Assembly (NCBI RefSeq): GCF_031157275.1
Contig: NZ_JAVIFW010000006.1
Span: 186,001 to 250,000 of the forward strand
Direction of reading: 5' to 3'
From: Streptomyces sp. LHD-70
GTDB lineage: Bacteria > Actinomycetota > Actinomycetes > Streptomycetales > Streptomycetaceae
Length of the DNA stretch: 64,000 nt
Position numbers and translations under genes: made by a program
The notes under the pieces: generated by a model
What the model was told of the DNA's origin: nothing
Seen by the model: only the letters and a program-made list of their open reading frames with translations
Databases searched by the model: none
Shown: positions 1 through 7,527 of the stretch, one piece after another
Numbering within the stretch: the stretch's first letter is position 1
Layout: the number at the start of each line of letters is the position of its first letter

Positions 1-825
1 GAGCAGGTCGCCCGCCGCGAAGTCGAGGTCGAGTCGCAGCTGCGGGGAGTCGGCCAACGCGTCGATCAGGTCGAAGAGTTCGCGGTCGGCGGCTTCGAGT
101 CGGGGCACGTCGGGGAAGCGCTGCGCGGACTCCAGGTAGCGCCGGTGGTAGCGCAGGCTGAGCCTGTCCGCGTGCCATGCGGCGAGGGGCACCGCGTGGT
201 ACGGGCGTTCGCCGGGGCCGTGTTCCTCGCGGCGGTCCACGAAGTGCGTGCGGTACAGCCGGTCCACGAGGTCGGGGCGCTGGGCGAGCACTCCGTTGTG
301 GACACTCGCCGAGGCGGCGAGGGAGATCTGCCCACCGGAGCCCGCGGCTCGCACGCACAGCAGGCCGAGCAGGTCGCAGTGGTCGGTGTGGAACGGCAGG
401 TGTTCCCTGGTCTGGTAGCCGCGCGCCGAGGCGGAGTTCAGGCTCCGGCCGGTGTCGCGGACGTGGCCGAGCAGATGCCCGGCGGCGTTCTGTGACACGG
501 GCACTCCGAGATGCAGGCCGAGCCCCCAGAACAGTGTGCTCACCGCCGCCGGGCCGTAACGGTCGACCGGGAACCCTCTGATCAGGGCGAAGCCGCGGCC
601 GTTCTCCAGGGCGTCGGCGATCCGGGTCAACTCCGATGCCAGCGTGGGCAGGGGGAAGTCGCGCGGCCGCACCCGCAGCAGGGGTGTGCCCCGCAGCCGT
701 ACCGAACGCAGGGCGGACTCGATCTCGCCGAGCTGGGCCCGGGACAGGTGCAGGATCCCGTCCGTGGCCGGGGCGAGATCCGGTCCGGTCCAGGCTGAGG
801 GCCCGGTGAGAAGGTGTCGCAGCAT
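1..825 (-). CDS. TauD/TfdA-family Fe(II)/2-oxoglutarate dioxygenase, 3' end cut by window edge
   Basis: The minus strand is open from an ATG at 825 to the window edge, giving 275 residues without a stop. The protein carries the family's iron-binding H-x-D motif (His146-Thr-Asp148 in a PFHTDHCD context), and the segment around GFALIRGFPVD is typical of TauD/TfdA enzymes. The distal His and the 2-oxoglutarate-binding Arg would lie in the missing C-terminal part. A GAGAGGA ribosome site precedes the ATG. The gene is divergent from the AraC regulator at 942 and shares its intergenic region, so co-regulation with the catabolic genes to the right is likely. The substrate is unknown. A second dioxygenase of the same superfamily lies at 4614. 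Confidence 0.85.
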   Translation of the reverse strand, partial: MLRHLLTGPSAWTGPDLAPATDGILHLSRAQLGEIESALRSVRLRGTPLLRVRPRDFPLPTLASELTRIADALENGRGFALIRGFPVDRYGPAAVSTLFWGLGLHLGVPVSQNAAGHLLGHVRDTGRSLNSASARGYQTREHLPFHTDHCDLLGLLCVRAAGSGGQISLAASASVHNGVLAQRPDLVDRLYRTHFVDRREEHGPGERPYHAVPLAAWHADRLSLRYHRRYLESAQRFPDVPRLEAADRELFDLIDALADSPQLRLDLDFAAGDLL

Positions 826-885
826 CGCGGTGTGTCCTCTCGCTCGCGAACGGTTCACACGCTAGGCCAGTGCTCGACGTATCTC

Positions 886-914
886 TTGACGGCACGGGAC
901 ATGTGACTTATCAG
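886..914 (+). promoter_or_regulatory. Probable promoter of the AraC regulator
   Basis: TTGACG at 886-891 and TATCAG at 909-914 are separated by 17 bases, as in housekeeping (HrdB-type) promoters. Transcription would begin near 921, leaving a leader of about 20 bases that contains the ribosome site before the ATG at 942. The -10 match is only moderate. Confidence 0.45.
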
Positions 915-941
915 TTGGGGACAGAGTCAGGGAGTGCGCCC

Positions 942-1961
942 ATGAAGCCCCTCGTCCGTAATGCCAGCCTGAGCGGCTATGTGGAGCTGAGCAGATCTCT
1001 GGGCATCGACCCGCGTGCCCTCATGAAGCGGGTCGGCCTGGATCCCGTCGGACTCACGGTGCAGGACCGGTGGATCTCCGGCGCGGCCGTCGTCCGGCTT
1101 CTCGAACTCTCGGCGGCGGCCGCGCACCGGGAGGACTTCGGGCTCCTGCTCGCCGAGCGCCGGCGCTTCTCCAACCTCGGTCCGATCAGCCTGGTTCTCC
1201 GCGAGGAGACCGACGTGCGCAGCGCGATCGCGTTCCTGGTGCGCTACGAGCACATGTACAACGAGATGCTCCACAACCGGCTCACCGAGGCGGACGGCCT
1301 GGCGACGCTCAAGGTCGGCTTCGAACTGACCGAGCCGATGTCGGCCCGCCAGGCGGTGGAACTCGCCGTGGGCGCCTTCCACCAGGTGCTGCGGGAGTTC
1401 CTGGGCGCCCGGTGGCAGCCGCTCTCCGTGTGCTTCACCCATCCCGCGCCCACGGATCCGTCCTCGCACCGGCGGTTCTTCGGGCCCGTCGTGGAGTTCG
1501 ACCAGGAATTCAACGGCATCGTCTTCTACAGCAGCGACCTGGACGTACCCAACGCCATGTCCGACCCGCTGCTGCGGACGTACGCGCGGCAGTACTTCGA
1601 GTCCATCGCCGTGGCCAGGGACACCTCCGAGCCGGACCGGGTACGGGAGTTGATCGGCGCCCTGCTGCCGACCGGACGGTGCTCCGTCGAGCAGGTCGCG
1701 GCCAGCCTCGGCGTCGACCGCCGCACCGTCCACCGGCACCTGGCGGCGTCCGGCGAGACGTTCTCCTCGCTCCTGAACGCGACCCGCGAGGAACTGGCGC
1801 GGCAACTCGTGGCGAACCCGCGCCGCTCCCTGACCGACATCTCCGGGCTCCTGGGCTTCTCGGCGCCGAGCGCCTTCTCGCGCTGGTTCCGCGAACGCTT
1901 CGGGTGCAGCGCGCGGGAATGGCGGACCCGGCAGGTGGCGGAGCAGTACGTCGTGGAGTAG
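942..1961 (+). CDS. AraC-family transcriptional regulator (arabinose-binding-like sensor domain)
   Basis: A 339-residue protein with an N-terminal sensor domain of the type found in OruR/VirS-like AraC regulators (about residues 10-200) and a C-terminal double helix-turn-helix (about 250-335, from VEQVAASLGVDRRTVHRHL to FGCSAREWR). I place the start at the ATG at 942, preceded by GGGAG seven bases upstream. An in-frame GTG at 870 would add 24 residues unlike the family and overlap the promoter. It sits between a divergent dioxygenase and the BKACE gene, so it is the obvious candidate regulator of the catabolic locus. The periodic repeats at 2181-2240 are a plausible binding site. Confidence 0.9.
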   Translation: MKPLVRNASLSGYVELSRSLGIDPRALMKRVGLDPVGLTVQDRWISGAAVVRLLELSAAAAHREDFGLLLAERRRFSNLGPISLVLREETDVRSAIAFLVRYEHMYNEMLHNRLTEADGLATLKVGFELTEPMSARQAVELAVGAFHQVLREFLGARWQPLSVCFTHPAPTDPSSHRRFFGPVVEFDQEFNGIVFYSSDLDVPNAMSDPLLRTYARQYFESIAVARDTSEPDRVRELIGALLPTGRCSVEQVAASLGVDRRTVHRHLAASGETFSSLLNATREELARQLVANPRRSLTDISGLLGFSAPSAFSRWFRERFGCSAREWRTRQVAEQYVVE

Positions 1962-2180
1962 GGCGTCTCGCGGCGATGAACCTTGGTGGCGCCAGCCGCC
2001 CCCCTGTCCCCAAAAGGTAATTCTCCTGTCCCCTGTGGTGCAGCGCGCCCCTGAATCGCGGCCTAACGTGGCCTTACCGATGGGGCAATAACCGGGGCGA
2101 CACCCCCGACAACCACCCCCTGGCCCCCGCACAACCGCAGCGTCGCGCGACAACCGCCGCGACCGCCAACTCCCCCTTCT

Positions 2181-2240
2181 TTCACGCAAGCCGGTCCGCT
2201 TTACGCAAGCTTCCGCACGTTTACGCAAGCTTCCGCAAGC
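2181..2240. promoter_or_regulatory. Ten-base periodic direct-repeat array, candidate activator site before BKACE
   Basis: The gene-free stretch 1962-2332 contains direct repeats close to TTACGCAAGC beginning at 2181, 2201, 2221 and 2231, with a weaker copy (TTCCGCACGT) at 2211. The spacing is about 10 bases, one helical turn. AraC-family regulators commonly bind direct repeats on one DNA face, so this is a candidate site for the regulator encoded just upstream. The rest of the gap shows no gene; the BKACE ribosome site AAAGGAG lies at its right end. Confidence 0.5.
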
Positions 2241-2332
2241 TCCGCGAGTCGATCCGCACCGCCGTGCGGCGACCGCGGCTGCCCAGGAGCGGACGACCGG
2301 TGAGCGTTCACCGTCGACAAAGGAGAACGGCC

Positions 2333-3391
2333 ATGCACTTCCTCGACGACTCCCTCTACCCGGAGAACCAGGAGAAGCTGGTCATCCAGGCAGCGCCGTA
2401 CGGACCGGAATGGCTGCCCGGAGACGCCGACGACCTTCCGGTCACCATGGACGAGCACGTCCAGGCCGCGGTCGACTGCTACAACGCCGGCGCCACCGTG
2501 CTGCACATCCACGTCCGCGAGCTGGACGGACACGGCTCCAAGCGCATGTCCATGTTCAACGAGCTGATGGCCCGGCTGCGCGAAGCCGTTCCCGACATGG
2601 TCCTGCAGATCGGCGGCTCCATCTCCTTCGCCCCCGAGGACGAGGGCGCGGACGCCAAGTGGCTCAGCTACGACACCCGGCACATGCTGGCCGAGATCGA
2701 CCCACGCCCCGACCAGGTGACGATCGCCATCGGCACCAGCCAGATGAACATCGTGGAGCTCTTCGACGACGAGGACATCGAGGGCACCTCCATCGCGAAG
2801 CCCGCCATGCACAAGGCGTACCGCGACATGGTCGTCGAGGCCGGACCCGACTTCTACCTGGAGCACCTGAAGCGGCTCCGCGCGAACGACATCCAGCCGC
2901 ACTTCCAACTCGCCCACCTGGCACAGCTGGAGACCGTCGAGCGGATGATCCGCCGGGGGATCTACAGCGGGCCGCTCGTGCTCAACTACGTGGCCATCGG
3001 CGGCGGATTCGCCGGACGGCACCCCGCCGACCTGGTGGAGTTCATCCGCCGTGTCCCGGACGGTGCGGTCCTCACCATCGAGGCGTCCATGCGCGCGGTG
3101 GCCCCGATGAACACCGTCGGCATCGCCCTCGGCGCGCACGTCCGCGTCGGCAACGAGGACAACCTGTGGCGCCGCAAGGGCGAGCGCATGTCCTCCGTGC
3201 AGCAGGTCGAGCAGATGGTCCAGATCGCCGAGGCCGTGGGACGTGACATCGCGTCGGGCCCCGAAGCGCGGGAGATCTACAAGCTCGGCGAGTGGTACGC
3301 GGACACCGACGCGACCCTGGCCCACCTCGGCATGGTGCCCAACCGCCGCCCCGGCCGCCGCGGCTCCATGCTGCGCGACGTCACGTCCTGA
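2333..3391 (+). CDS. Beta-keto acid cleavage enzyme (BKACE, DUF849)
   Basis: A 352-residue protein. BKACE enzymes condense a beta-keto acid with acetyl-CoA and cleave the product to acetoacetate plus a new acyl-CoA; known members act in lysine fermentation and on dehydrocarnitine. Visible family marks are the metal-binding HIHVREL segment near residue 58 and the conserved block GAHVRVGNEDN near residue 260. The ATG at 2333 has AAAGGAG upstream and is preferred to an in-frame start at 2264. A downstream acetoacetyl-CoA synthetase (7528) fits the acetoacetate product. Which beta-keto acid is cleaved cannot be told from the sequence. Confidence 0.92.
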   Translation: MHFLDDSLYPENQEKLVIQAAPYGPEWLPGDADDLPVTMDEHVQAAVDCYNAGATVLHIHVRELDGHGSKRMSMFNELMARLREAVPDMVLQIGGSISFAPEDEGADAKWLSYDTRHMLAEIDPRPDQVTIAIGTSQMNIVELFDDEDIEGTSIAKPAMHKAYRDMVVEAGPDFYLEHLKRLRANDIQPHFQLAHLAQLETVERMIRRGIYSGPLVLNYVAIGGGFAGRHPADLVEFIRRVPDGAVLTIEASMRAVAPMNTVGIALGAHVRVGNEDNLWRRKGERMSSVQQVEQMVQIAEAVGRDIASGPEAREIYKLGEWYADTDATLAHLGMVPNRRPGRRGSMLRDVTS

Positions 3392-3461
3392 CCCGCGTCA
3401 TCCCGTACGACTTCTGCGTACGGCCTGACCCGCGTCATCCCGTACGACACCTGCGTACGCC
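3388..3461. repeat. Tandem duplication, two 37-bp units spanning the BKACE stop codon
   Basis: Unit one (3388-3424) and unit two (3425-3461) differ at only a few bases. Each starts CTGACCCGCGTCATC and ends in CTGCGTACG. The first unit contains the BKACE stop codon TGA, so the duplication begins inside the last codons of the gene. Each unit contains a GTACG/CGTAC pair that could form a small hairpin. Confidence 0.85.
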
Positions 3462-3497
3462 CCCACACACCCGGAACCGAGCAGACGGAGCAGAGCC

Positions 3498-4469
3498 GTG
3501 GCACATGCCATTCGAATCGAGGAGACCGGAAAACCCGAGGTCATGCGGTGGCAGGAGGTCACGGTCGGGGAACCGGGGCCCGGCGAGGTGCGCATCCGGC
3601 ACGACGCCGTCGGCCTGAACTTCGCCGACACCTACTTCCGCACCGGCCTCTACCCCGTACCGCTGCCCAACGGGCTCGGTGTCGAGGCGGCCGGAGTGAT
3701 CGAGGCCGTGGGTGACGGAGTCACCCACGTCGGCGCGGGCGACCGCGTGACCTACACGGGCAGCCCGCTCGGCGCGTACAGCACCGAACGCGTCATGCCG
3801 GCGGATTCGCTGATCAAGCTGCCCGACGCGATCAGCTGCGAGACCGCGGCCGCCATGACGATGCGCGGACTCACCGCCGCGTACCTGCTGCGCCGCATCC
3901 ACCCGCTCAAGCGCGGCGACACGGTGCTGCTGCATGCGGCTGCCGGCGGCGTGGGCCTCATCTTCGCGCAGTGGGCGAAGCTGCTCGGCATCACCGTCAT
4001 CGGCACCGTCTCCAGCGAGGAGAAGGCCGCGGTCGCCAAGGCCCACGGCTGCGCGCACACCATCCTGTACCGGCACGAGGACGTGGCCCGGCGGGTCCGC
4101 GAACTGACCGACGGCAAGGGCGTCCCCGTCGTGTTCGACAGCGTCGGCAAGGACACCGTCGCCGCGTCCATGGCATCGCTGCAGCGCCGCGGGCTTCTGG
4201 TCTGCTTCGGCACCGCCTCCGGAGTGCCGCCCCTGGACGCCATGCAACTCGCCGTGCACGGCTCCCTGTTCGCGACCCGGCCCGCACTCGCCGACTACAT
4301 CGCCGACCCGGCCGAGCGGGACGCCCTGGCCACGGAGCTGTTCCAGCACGTCGCCTCGGGCCGCATCGACATCCGGATCAATCAGCGGTACGCCCTTCCG
4401 GACGCGGTGACCGCCCACCACGACCTGGAGGCGGGCTGGACGACCGGGTCCTCCGTCTTCACCGTCTGA
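3498..4469 (+). CDS. NAD(P)H-quinone-oxidoreductase-like MDR enzyme
   Basis: A 323-residue medium-chain dehydrogenase/reductase of the zinc-independent quinone oxidoreductase (QOR) branch. The N-terminal GroES-like part has the GLNFADTYFRTGLYP signature (about residues 40-55). The nucleotide-binding AAAGGVGLIFAQWAK lies near residue 145, and the cysteines and histidines of zinc alcohol dehydrogenases are absent. The start is GTG at 3498 with GGAG seven bases before. It is probably co-transcribed with BKACE and the dioxygenase. In the proposed chain it could reduce or oxidise an intermediate, but QOR-like enzymes have broad substrates and the role here is inferred. Confidence 0.88.
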   Translation: MAHAIRIEETGKPEVMRWQEVTVGEPGPGEVRIRHDAVGLNFADTYFRTGLYPVPLPNGLGVEAAGVIEAVGDGVTHVGAGDRVTYTGSPLGAYSTERVMPADSLIKLPDAISCETAAAMTMRGLTAAYLLRRIHPLKRGDTVLLHAAAGGVGLIFAQWAKLLGITVIGTVSSEEKAAVAKAHGCAHTILYRHEDVARRVRELTDGKGVPVVFDSVGKDTVAASMASLQRRGLLVCFGTASGVPPLDAMQLAVHGSLFATRPALADYIADPAERDALATELFQHVASGRIDIRINQRYALPDAVTAHHDLEAGWTTGSSVFTV

Positions 4470-4543
4470 GCACCTTGGGCACCCCTGAGCACCTTGGGCA
4501 CCCTTGAGCACCTTGGGCACCTCTGAGTACCTCTGAGCACCTC
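4467..4543. repeat. Tandem repeat, three 19-bp units plus shorter copies after a stop codon
   Basis: TGAGCACCTTGGGCACC recurs with a period of 19 at 4467, 4486 and 4505, followed by 10-bp derivatives at 4524 and 4534. The first unit begins exactly at the TGA stop codon of the oxidoreductase. No inverted structure typical of a terminator is evident. Confidence 0.85.
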
Positions 4544-4613
4544 TCAGCACCACCTCAGCCACGCGTCGGGCGCCGGACGCGCCCGACGCGCAACTCCTCA
4601 GGAGCGACGACCC

Positions 4614-5531
4614 ATGACCAAGACCGCCCGGACGAAGGAGTCCGCGCCCGCCCTGGTGCGCCCGAGCGCCCTGCGTCCGTCCCTCACCGCCGAGCCGCTG
4701 ACCTGCACCATCGGCGCCGAACTCCGCGGCGTGCAGCTGGGCGACGCCGCACGCGACGACGACCTGTTCACCGCGATCGAGCAACTGCTCCTGCGGTACA
4801 AGGTCCTGTTCCTGCGCGACCAGGACCTCACACGCGCCGAGCACGTCGCCTTCGCGTCGCGCTTCGGCGCTCTGGAGGACCACCCCGTGGTCGGCAGCGA
4901 CCCCGAGCACCCGGGGCTCGTGCGGATCTACAAGGACCTCGACAGCGAGCCGGAGCACTACGAGAACTCCCTGCACTGCGACGGGACTTGGCGCACGACC
5001 CCCTCCATGGGCGCCGTCCTGCGCTGCGTCGAGACGCCGGCCGTGGGCGGGGACACCATCTGGATCAACATGGCCGAGGCCCACCGCCGCCTCCCGGAAC
5101 ACGTCAAGGACCAGATCGCGGACCTCCGCGCCCGGCACAGCATCGAGTCGAGCTTCGGCGCCGTACTCCCGGCCGAGGAGCGCCGCGCACTCGCCGCCAA
5201 GTACCCCGACGCCGAGCACCCCGTGGTCCGCACCCACCCGGTGACCGGCGAGCAGATCCTCTTCGTCAACAGCTTCACCACGCATTTCGTCAACTACCAC
5301 CGGCCCGAGCGCGTGCGCTTCGGCCAGGACTACGCGCCCGGCGCGAGCAACCTCCTCGACTACCTGCGCAGCCAGGCAGCGGTCCCCGAGTACCAGGTCC
5401 GCTGGCGCTGGACGGAGAACAGCGTGGCCATCTGGGACAACCGCTCCACACAGCACTACGCCGTCCAGGACTACTGGCCCGCCGTCCGCAGGATGGAGCG
5501 CGCGGGAATCGTCGGAGACCGGCCCTTCTGA
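4614..5531 (+). CDS. TauD/TfdA-family Fe(II)/2-oxoglutarate dioxygenase
   Basis: A 305-residue enzyme, the usual length for taurine-dioxygenase-like proteins. The iron ligands are His121-x-Asp123 (LHCDGTWR) and the distal His281 (STQHYAVQDY); Arg292/293 is placed to bind 2-oxoglutarate. Members hydroxylate a substrate carbon using oxygen and 2-oxoglutarate; taurine, 2,4-D and gamma-butyrobetaine are examples. The ATG at 4614 is preceded by AGGAG. It lies between the MDR enzyme and the MFS transporter on the same strand. Together with BKACE it suggests hydroxylation of an acid on the way to a beta-keto acid, but the substrate is not recognisable. Confidence 0.9.
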   Translation: MTKTARTKESAPALVRPSALRPSLTAEPLTCTIGAELRGVQLGDAARDDDLFTAIEQLLLRYKVLFLRDQDLTRAEHVAFASRFGALEDHPVVGSDPEHPGLVRIYKDLDSEPEHYENSLHCDGTWRTTPSMGAVLRCVETPAVGGDTIWINMAEAHRRLPEHVKDQIADLRARHSIESSFGAVLPAEERRALAAKYPDAEHPVVRTHPVTGEQILFVNSFTTHFVNYHRPERVRFGQDYAPGASNLLDYLRSQAAVPEYQVRWRWTENSVAIWDNRSTQHYAVQDYWPAVRRMERAGIVGDRPF

Positions 5532-5565
5532 GCAGCAGACGTCCGTGACCAGAGAGGTGGCATCC

Positions 5566-6903
5566 ATGGGAACACCTACGGCCGACGCGGCCGTACCGGA
5601 AACCTCCCGCACCCGCCCGGCCGTGCCGCGCCGCTACCCGTGGCTGGTCTTCGCCCTGAGTTTCGCTCTCCTGCTCTCCGACTACATGTCGCGGCAGGTC
5701 CTCAACGCGGTCTTCCCGATGCTGAAGGCCGAATGGCTGCTCTCCGACGCCCAGTTGGGCTCGCTCAGCGGCATCGTGGCCCTGATGGTGGGCCTGCTCA
5801 CCTTCCCCCTCTCCCTCGTCGCGGACCGCTGGGGCCGGGTACGCAGCCTCGTCGCCGCCGCGGTCGTGTGGAGCCTGGCCACGCTGGGCTGCGCGGTCTC
5901 CGCGAGTTACGGCGAGATGTTCCTGGGGCGCTTCATGGTCGGCGTGGGCGAGGCCGCGTACGGCAGTGTCGGGATCGCGGTGGTGCTCAGCGTGTTCCCG
6001 GTGCGGCTGCGTGCCACGCTCTCCGGAGCGTTCATCGCCGGCGGCTCCTTCGGGTCGGTGCTCGGCGTCGCCATCGGCGGCACCATCGCCCAGGCGCACG
6101 GCTGGCGTTGGGCCTTCGGCGCGATGGGCTTCCTCGGGCTCGCCCTGGCCGCGGTGTACGGAGTCCTGATCACGGAACGCAGACTCGCCGCCGCCGCCCG
6201 GGTGCACGCGCCGGAAAAGGGGTCGTCGGAGCGGGCTCCGCTGCGCACCCTGCTGCCGCGCCTGTTCTCCTCGGTCTCCGTGGCCTGCGCCTACGTCGGC
6301 AGCGGACTGCAGATGTTCATCGCCATGGCGCTGCTCGCCTGGACCCCGAGCTTCTTCCACCGCTACTACGGGATGGAGACGGCGGACGCCGGCTACGCCG
6401 CCAGTGCGTTCGCGCTGCTCGGCGGCACGGGGATGATCCTGGGCGGCATCGTGGCCGACCGCCTCAGCCGGAACGCAGCGGTCCGCAAGTGGACCGTGGC
6501 GGTCACCTGCAGCCTCGCCTCGTTCGTCCTGCTGATGACCGGCTTCCAGCTGCCGACCGGACCGGCACAGGTGGTGCTCATCGCCCTGGGCAGCCTCGTC
6601 GCCAGCGGCACGGCCGGCCCCGCCGCCGCCATGGTGGCGAACCTGACCCCACCGGCCGTCGCGGCCACCGCCATGGCCACCCTCACCCTGGCCAACAGCC
6701 TGCTCGGCCTTGCACCAGGGCCCGCCGTCACCGGCATGCTCGCCGACCGCACCGGACTGCTCGGTGCCCTGCAACTCATCCCCTGGGTCGCCGTGGTGAG
6801 CGGCGCCGCCTTCGCCCTCGGCAAGGCCACCTACACAAGAGACCTGCGCCGCCTGGGACTTCTGCCCGACACGGCGCTCGTACCTCCGGAGCCACGCAAA
6901 TGA
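5566..6903 (+). CDS. MFS transporter of the catabolic locus
   Basis: A 445-residue inner-membrane protein with about twelve hydrophobic segments and the MFS loop signature DRWGRVRSL between segments 2 and 3. The N-terminal YMSRQVLNAVFPMLKAEW pattern resembles organic-anion (ACS-like) transporters. I prefer the ATG at 5566 with GAGAGG eight bases upstream; an in-frame GTG at 5545 lacks a good site. It overlaps the next gene by four bases (ATGA), showing translational coupling. It probably imports the substrate of the pathway. Confidence 0.88.
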   Translation: MGTPTADAAVPETSRTRPAVPRRYPWLVFALSFALLLSDYMSRQVLNAVFPMLKAEWLLSDAQLGSLSGIVALMVGLLTFPLSLVADRWGRVRSLVAAAVVWSLATLGCAVSASYGEMFLGRFMVGVGEAAYGSVGIAVVLSVFPVRLRATLSGAFIAGGSFGSVLGVAIGGTIAQAHGWRWAFGAMGFLGLALAAVYGVLITERRLAAAARVHAPEKGSSERAPLRTLLPRLFSSVSVACAYVGSGLQMFIAMALLAWTPSFFHRYYGMETADAGYAASAFALLGGTGMILGGIVADRLSRNAAVRKWTVAVTCSLASFVLLMTGFQLPTGPAQVVLIALGSLVASGTAGPAAAMVANLTPPAVAATAMATLTLANSLLGLAPGPAVTGMLADRTGLLGALQLIPWVAVVSGAAFALGKATYTRDLRRLGLLPDTALVPPEPRK

Positions 6904-7490
6904 ACTCATCGCAAGCGAACCCCACGCAAAAGAACCCCACCGCACCCCCGACCGTCGTGATCGTCCCAGGGCTGCGCGACCACGTGCCGCACCACTGGCA
7001 GACCCTGCTCGCCGAACGACTCGACACCGTCCGGCTGCTGCCGCCGCTGCAGACGGGACGGCTGAACCGCGACGCGCAGGTCGCAGCCCTGGAGCGCACC
7101 CTCGGCGAGATCTCCGGCCCCGTCGTCCTGGTCGCCCACAGCGCCGGAGTCGTCACCGTCGTCCACTGGGCGCAACAGCACCAGCACACCGTCCGGGGCG
7201 CCCTGCTCGCCACACCACCGGACTTCGCCGCCCCGCTCGGGGAGGGCCACCCCTCCCCGGACGACCTGAGCGAGAACGGCTGGACGCCCGTCCCCATGAA
7301 GCCGCTGCCCTTCCCCAGCATCGTGGCGGCCAGCACGGACGACCCCCTGGCCGCGTACGACCGCGTCGCGGAGATGGCCGACGCGTGGGGCAGCCGCCTC
7401 GTGAACCTGGGCCCGGTAGGACACCTCAACCCGGCCTCCGGGTACGGGGAATGGCCGCGCGCCGATGAGTTCGTACGGGAACTGAGCTGA
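6900..7490 (+). CDS. Small alpha/beta hydrolase of the RBBP9/YdeN family
   Basis: A 196-residue protein beginning inside the transporter's stop codon (ATGA overlap). It has the nucleophile elbow VAHSAGVV, the early loop VIVPGLRDHVPHHWQ that follows strand 1 in RBBP9/YdeN proteins, and a C-terminal catalytic His in GPVGHLNPASGYGEW. These are serine hydrolases of mostly unknown substrate. In this operon it could hydrolyse an ester or the acyl-CoA product of BKACE. That assignment rests only on position. Confidence 0.85.
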   Translation: MNSSQANPTQKNPTAPPTVVIVPGLRDHVPHHWQTLLAERLDTVRLLPPLQTGRLNRDAQVAALERTLGEISGPVVLVAHSAGVVTVVHWAQQHQHTVRGALLATPPDFAAPLGEGHPSPDDLSENGWTPVPMKPLPFPSIVAASTDDPLAAYDRVAEMADAWGSRLVNLGPVGHLNPASGYGEWPRADEFVRELS

Positions 7491-7527
7491 GCCGGTCCTT
7501 CGCACCGTACCGACCCCTGGAGGTCCG

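Noticed and set aside
870..941. Upstream GTG start for the AraC regulator
   Set aside because: It would overlap the probable promoter and add 24 residues unlike the family; ATG 942 has a proper ribosome site.
3435..5612. Long minus-strand open frame of 725 codons
   Set aside because: It lies opposite the well-supported oxidoreductase and dioxygenase genes and reads as Val/Gly/Arg-rich low-complexity protein, a shadow of high third-position GC.
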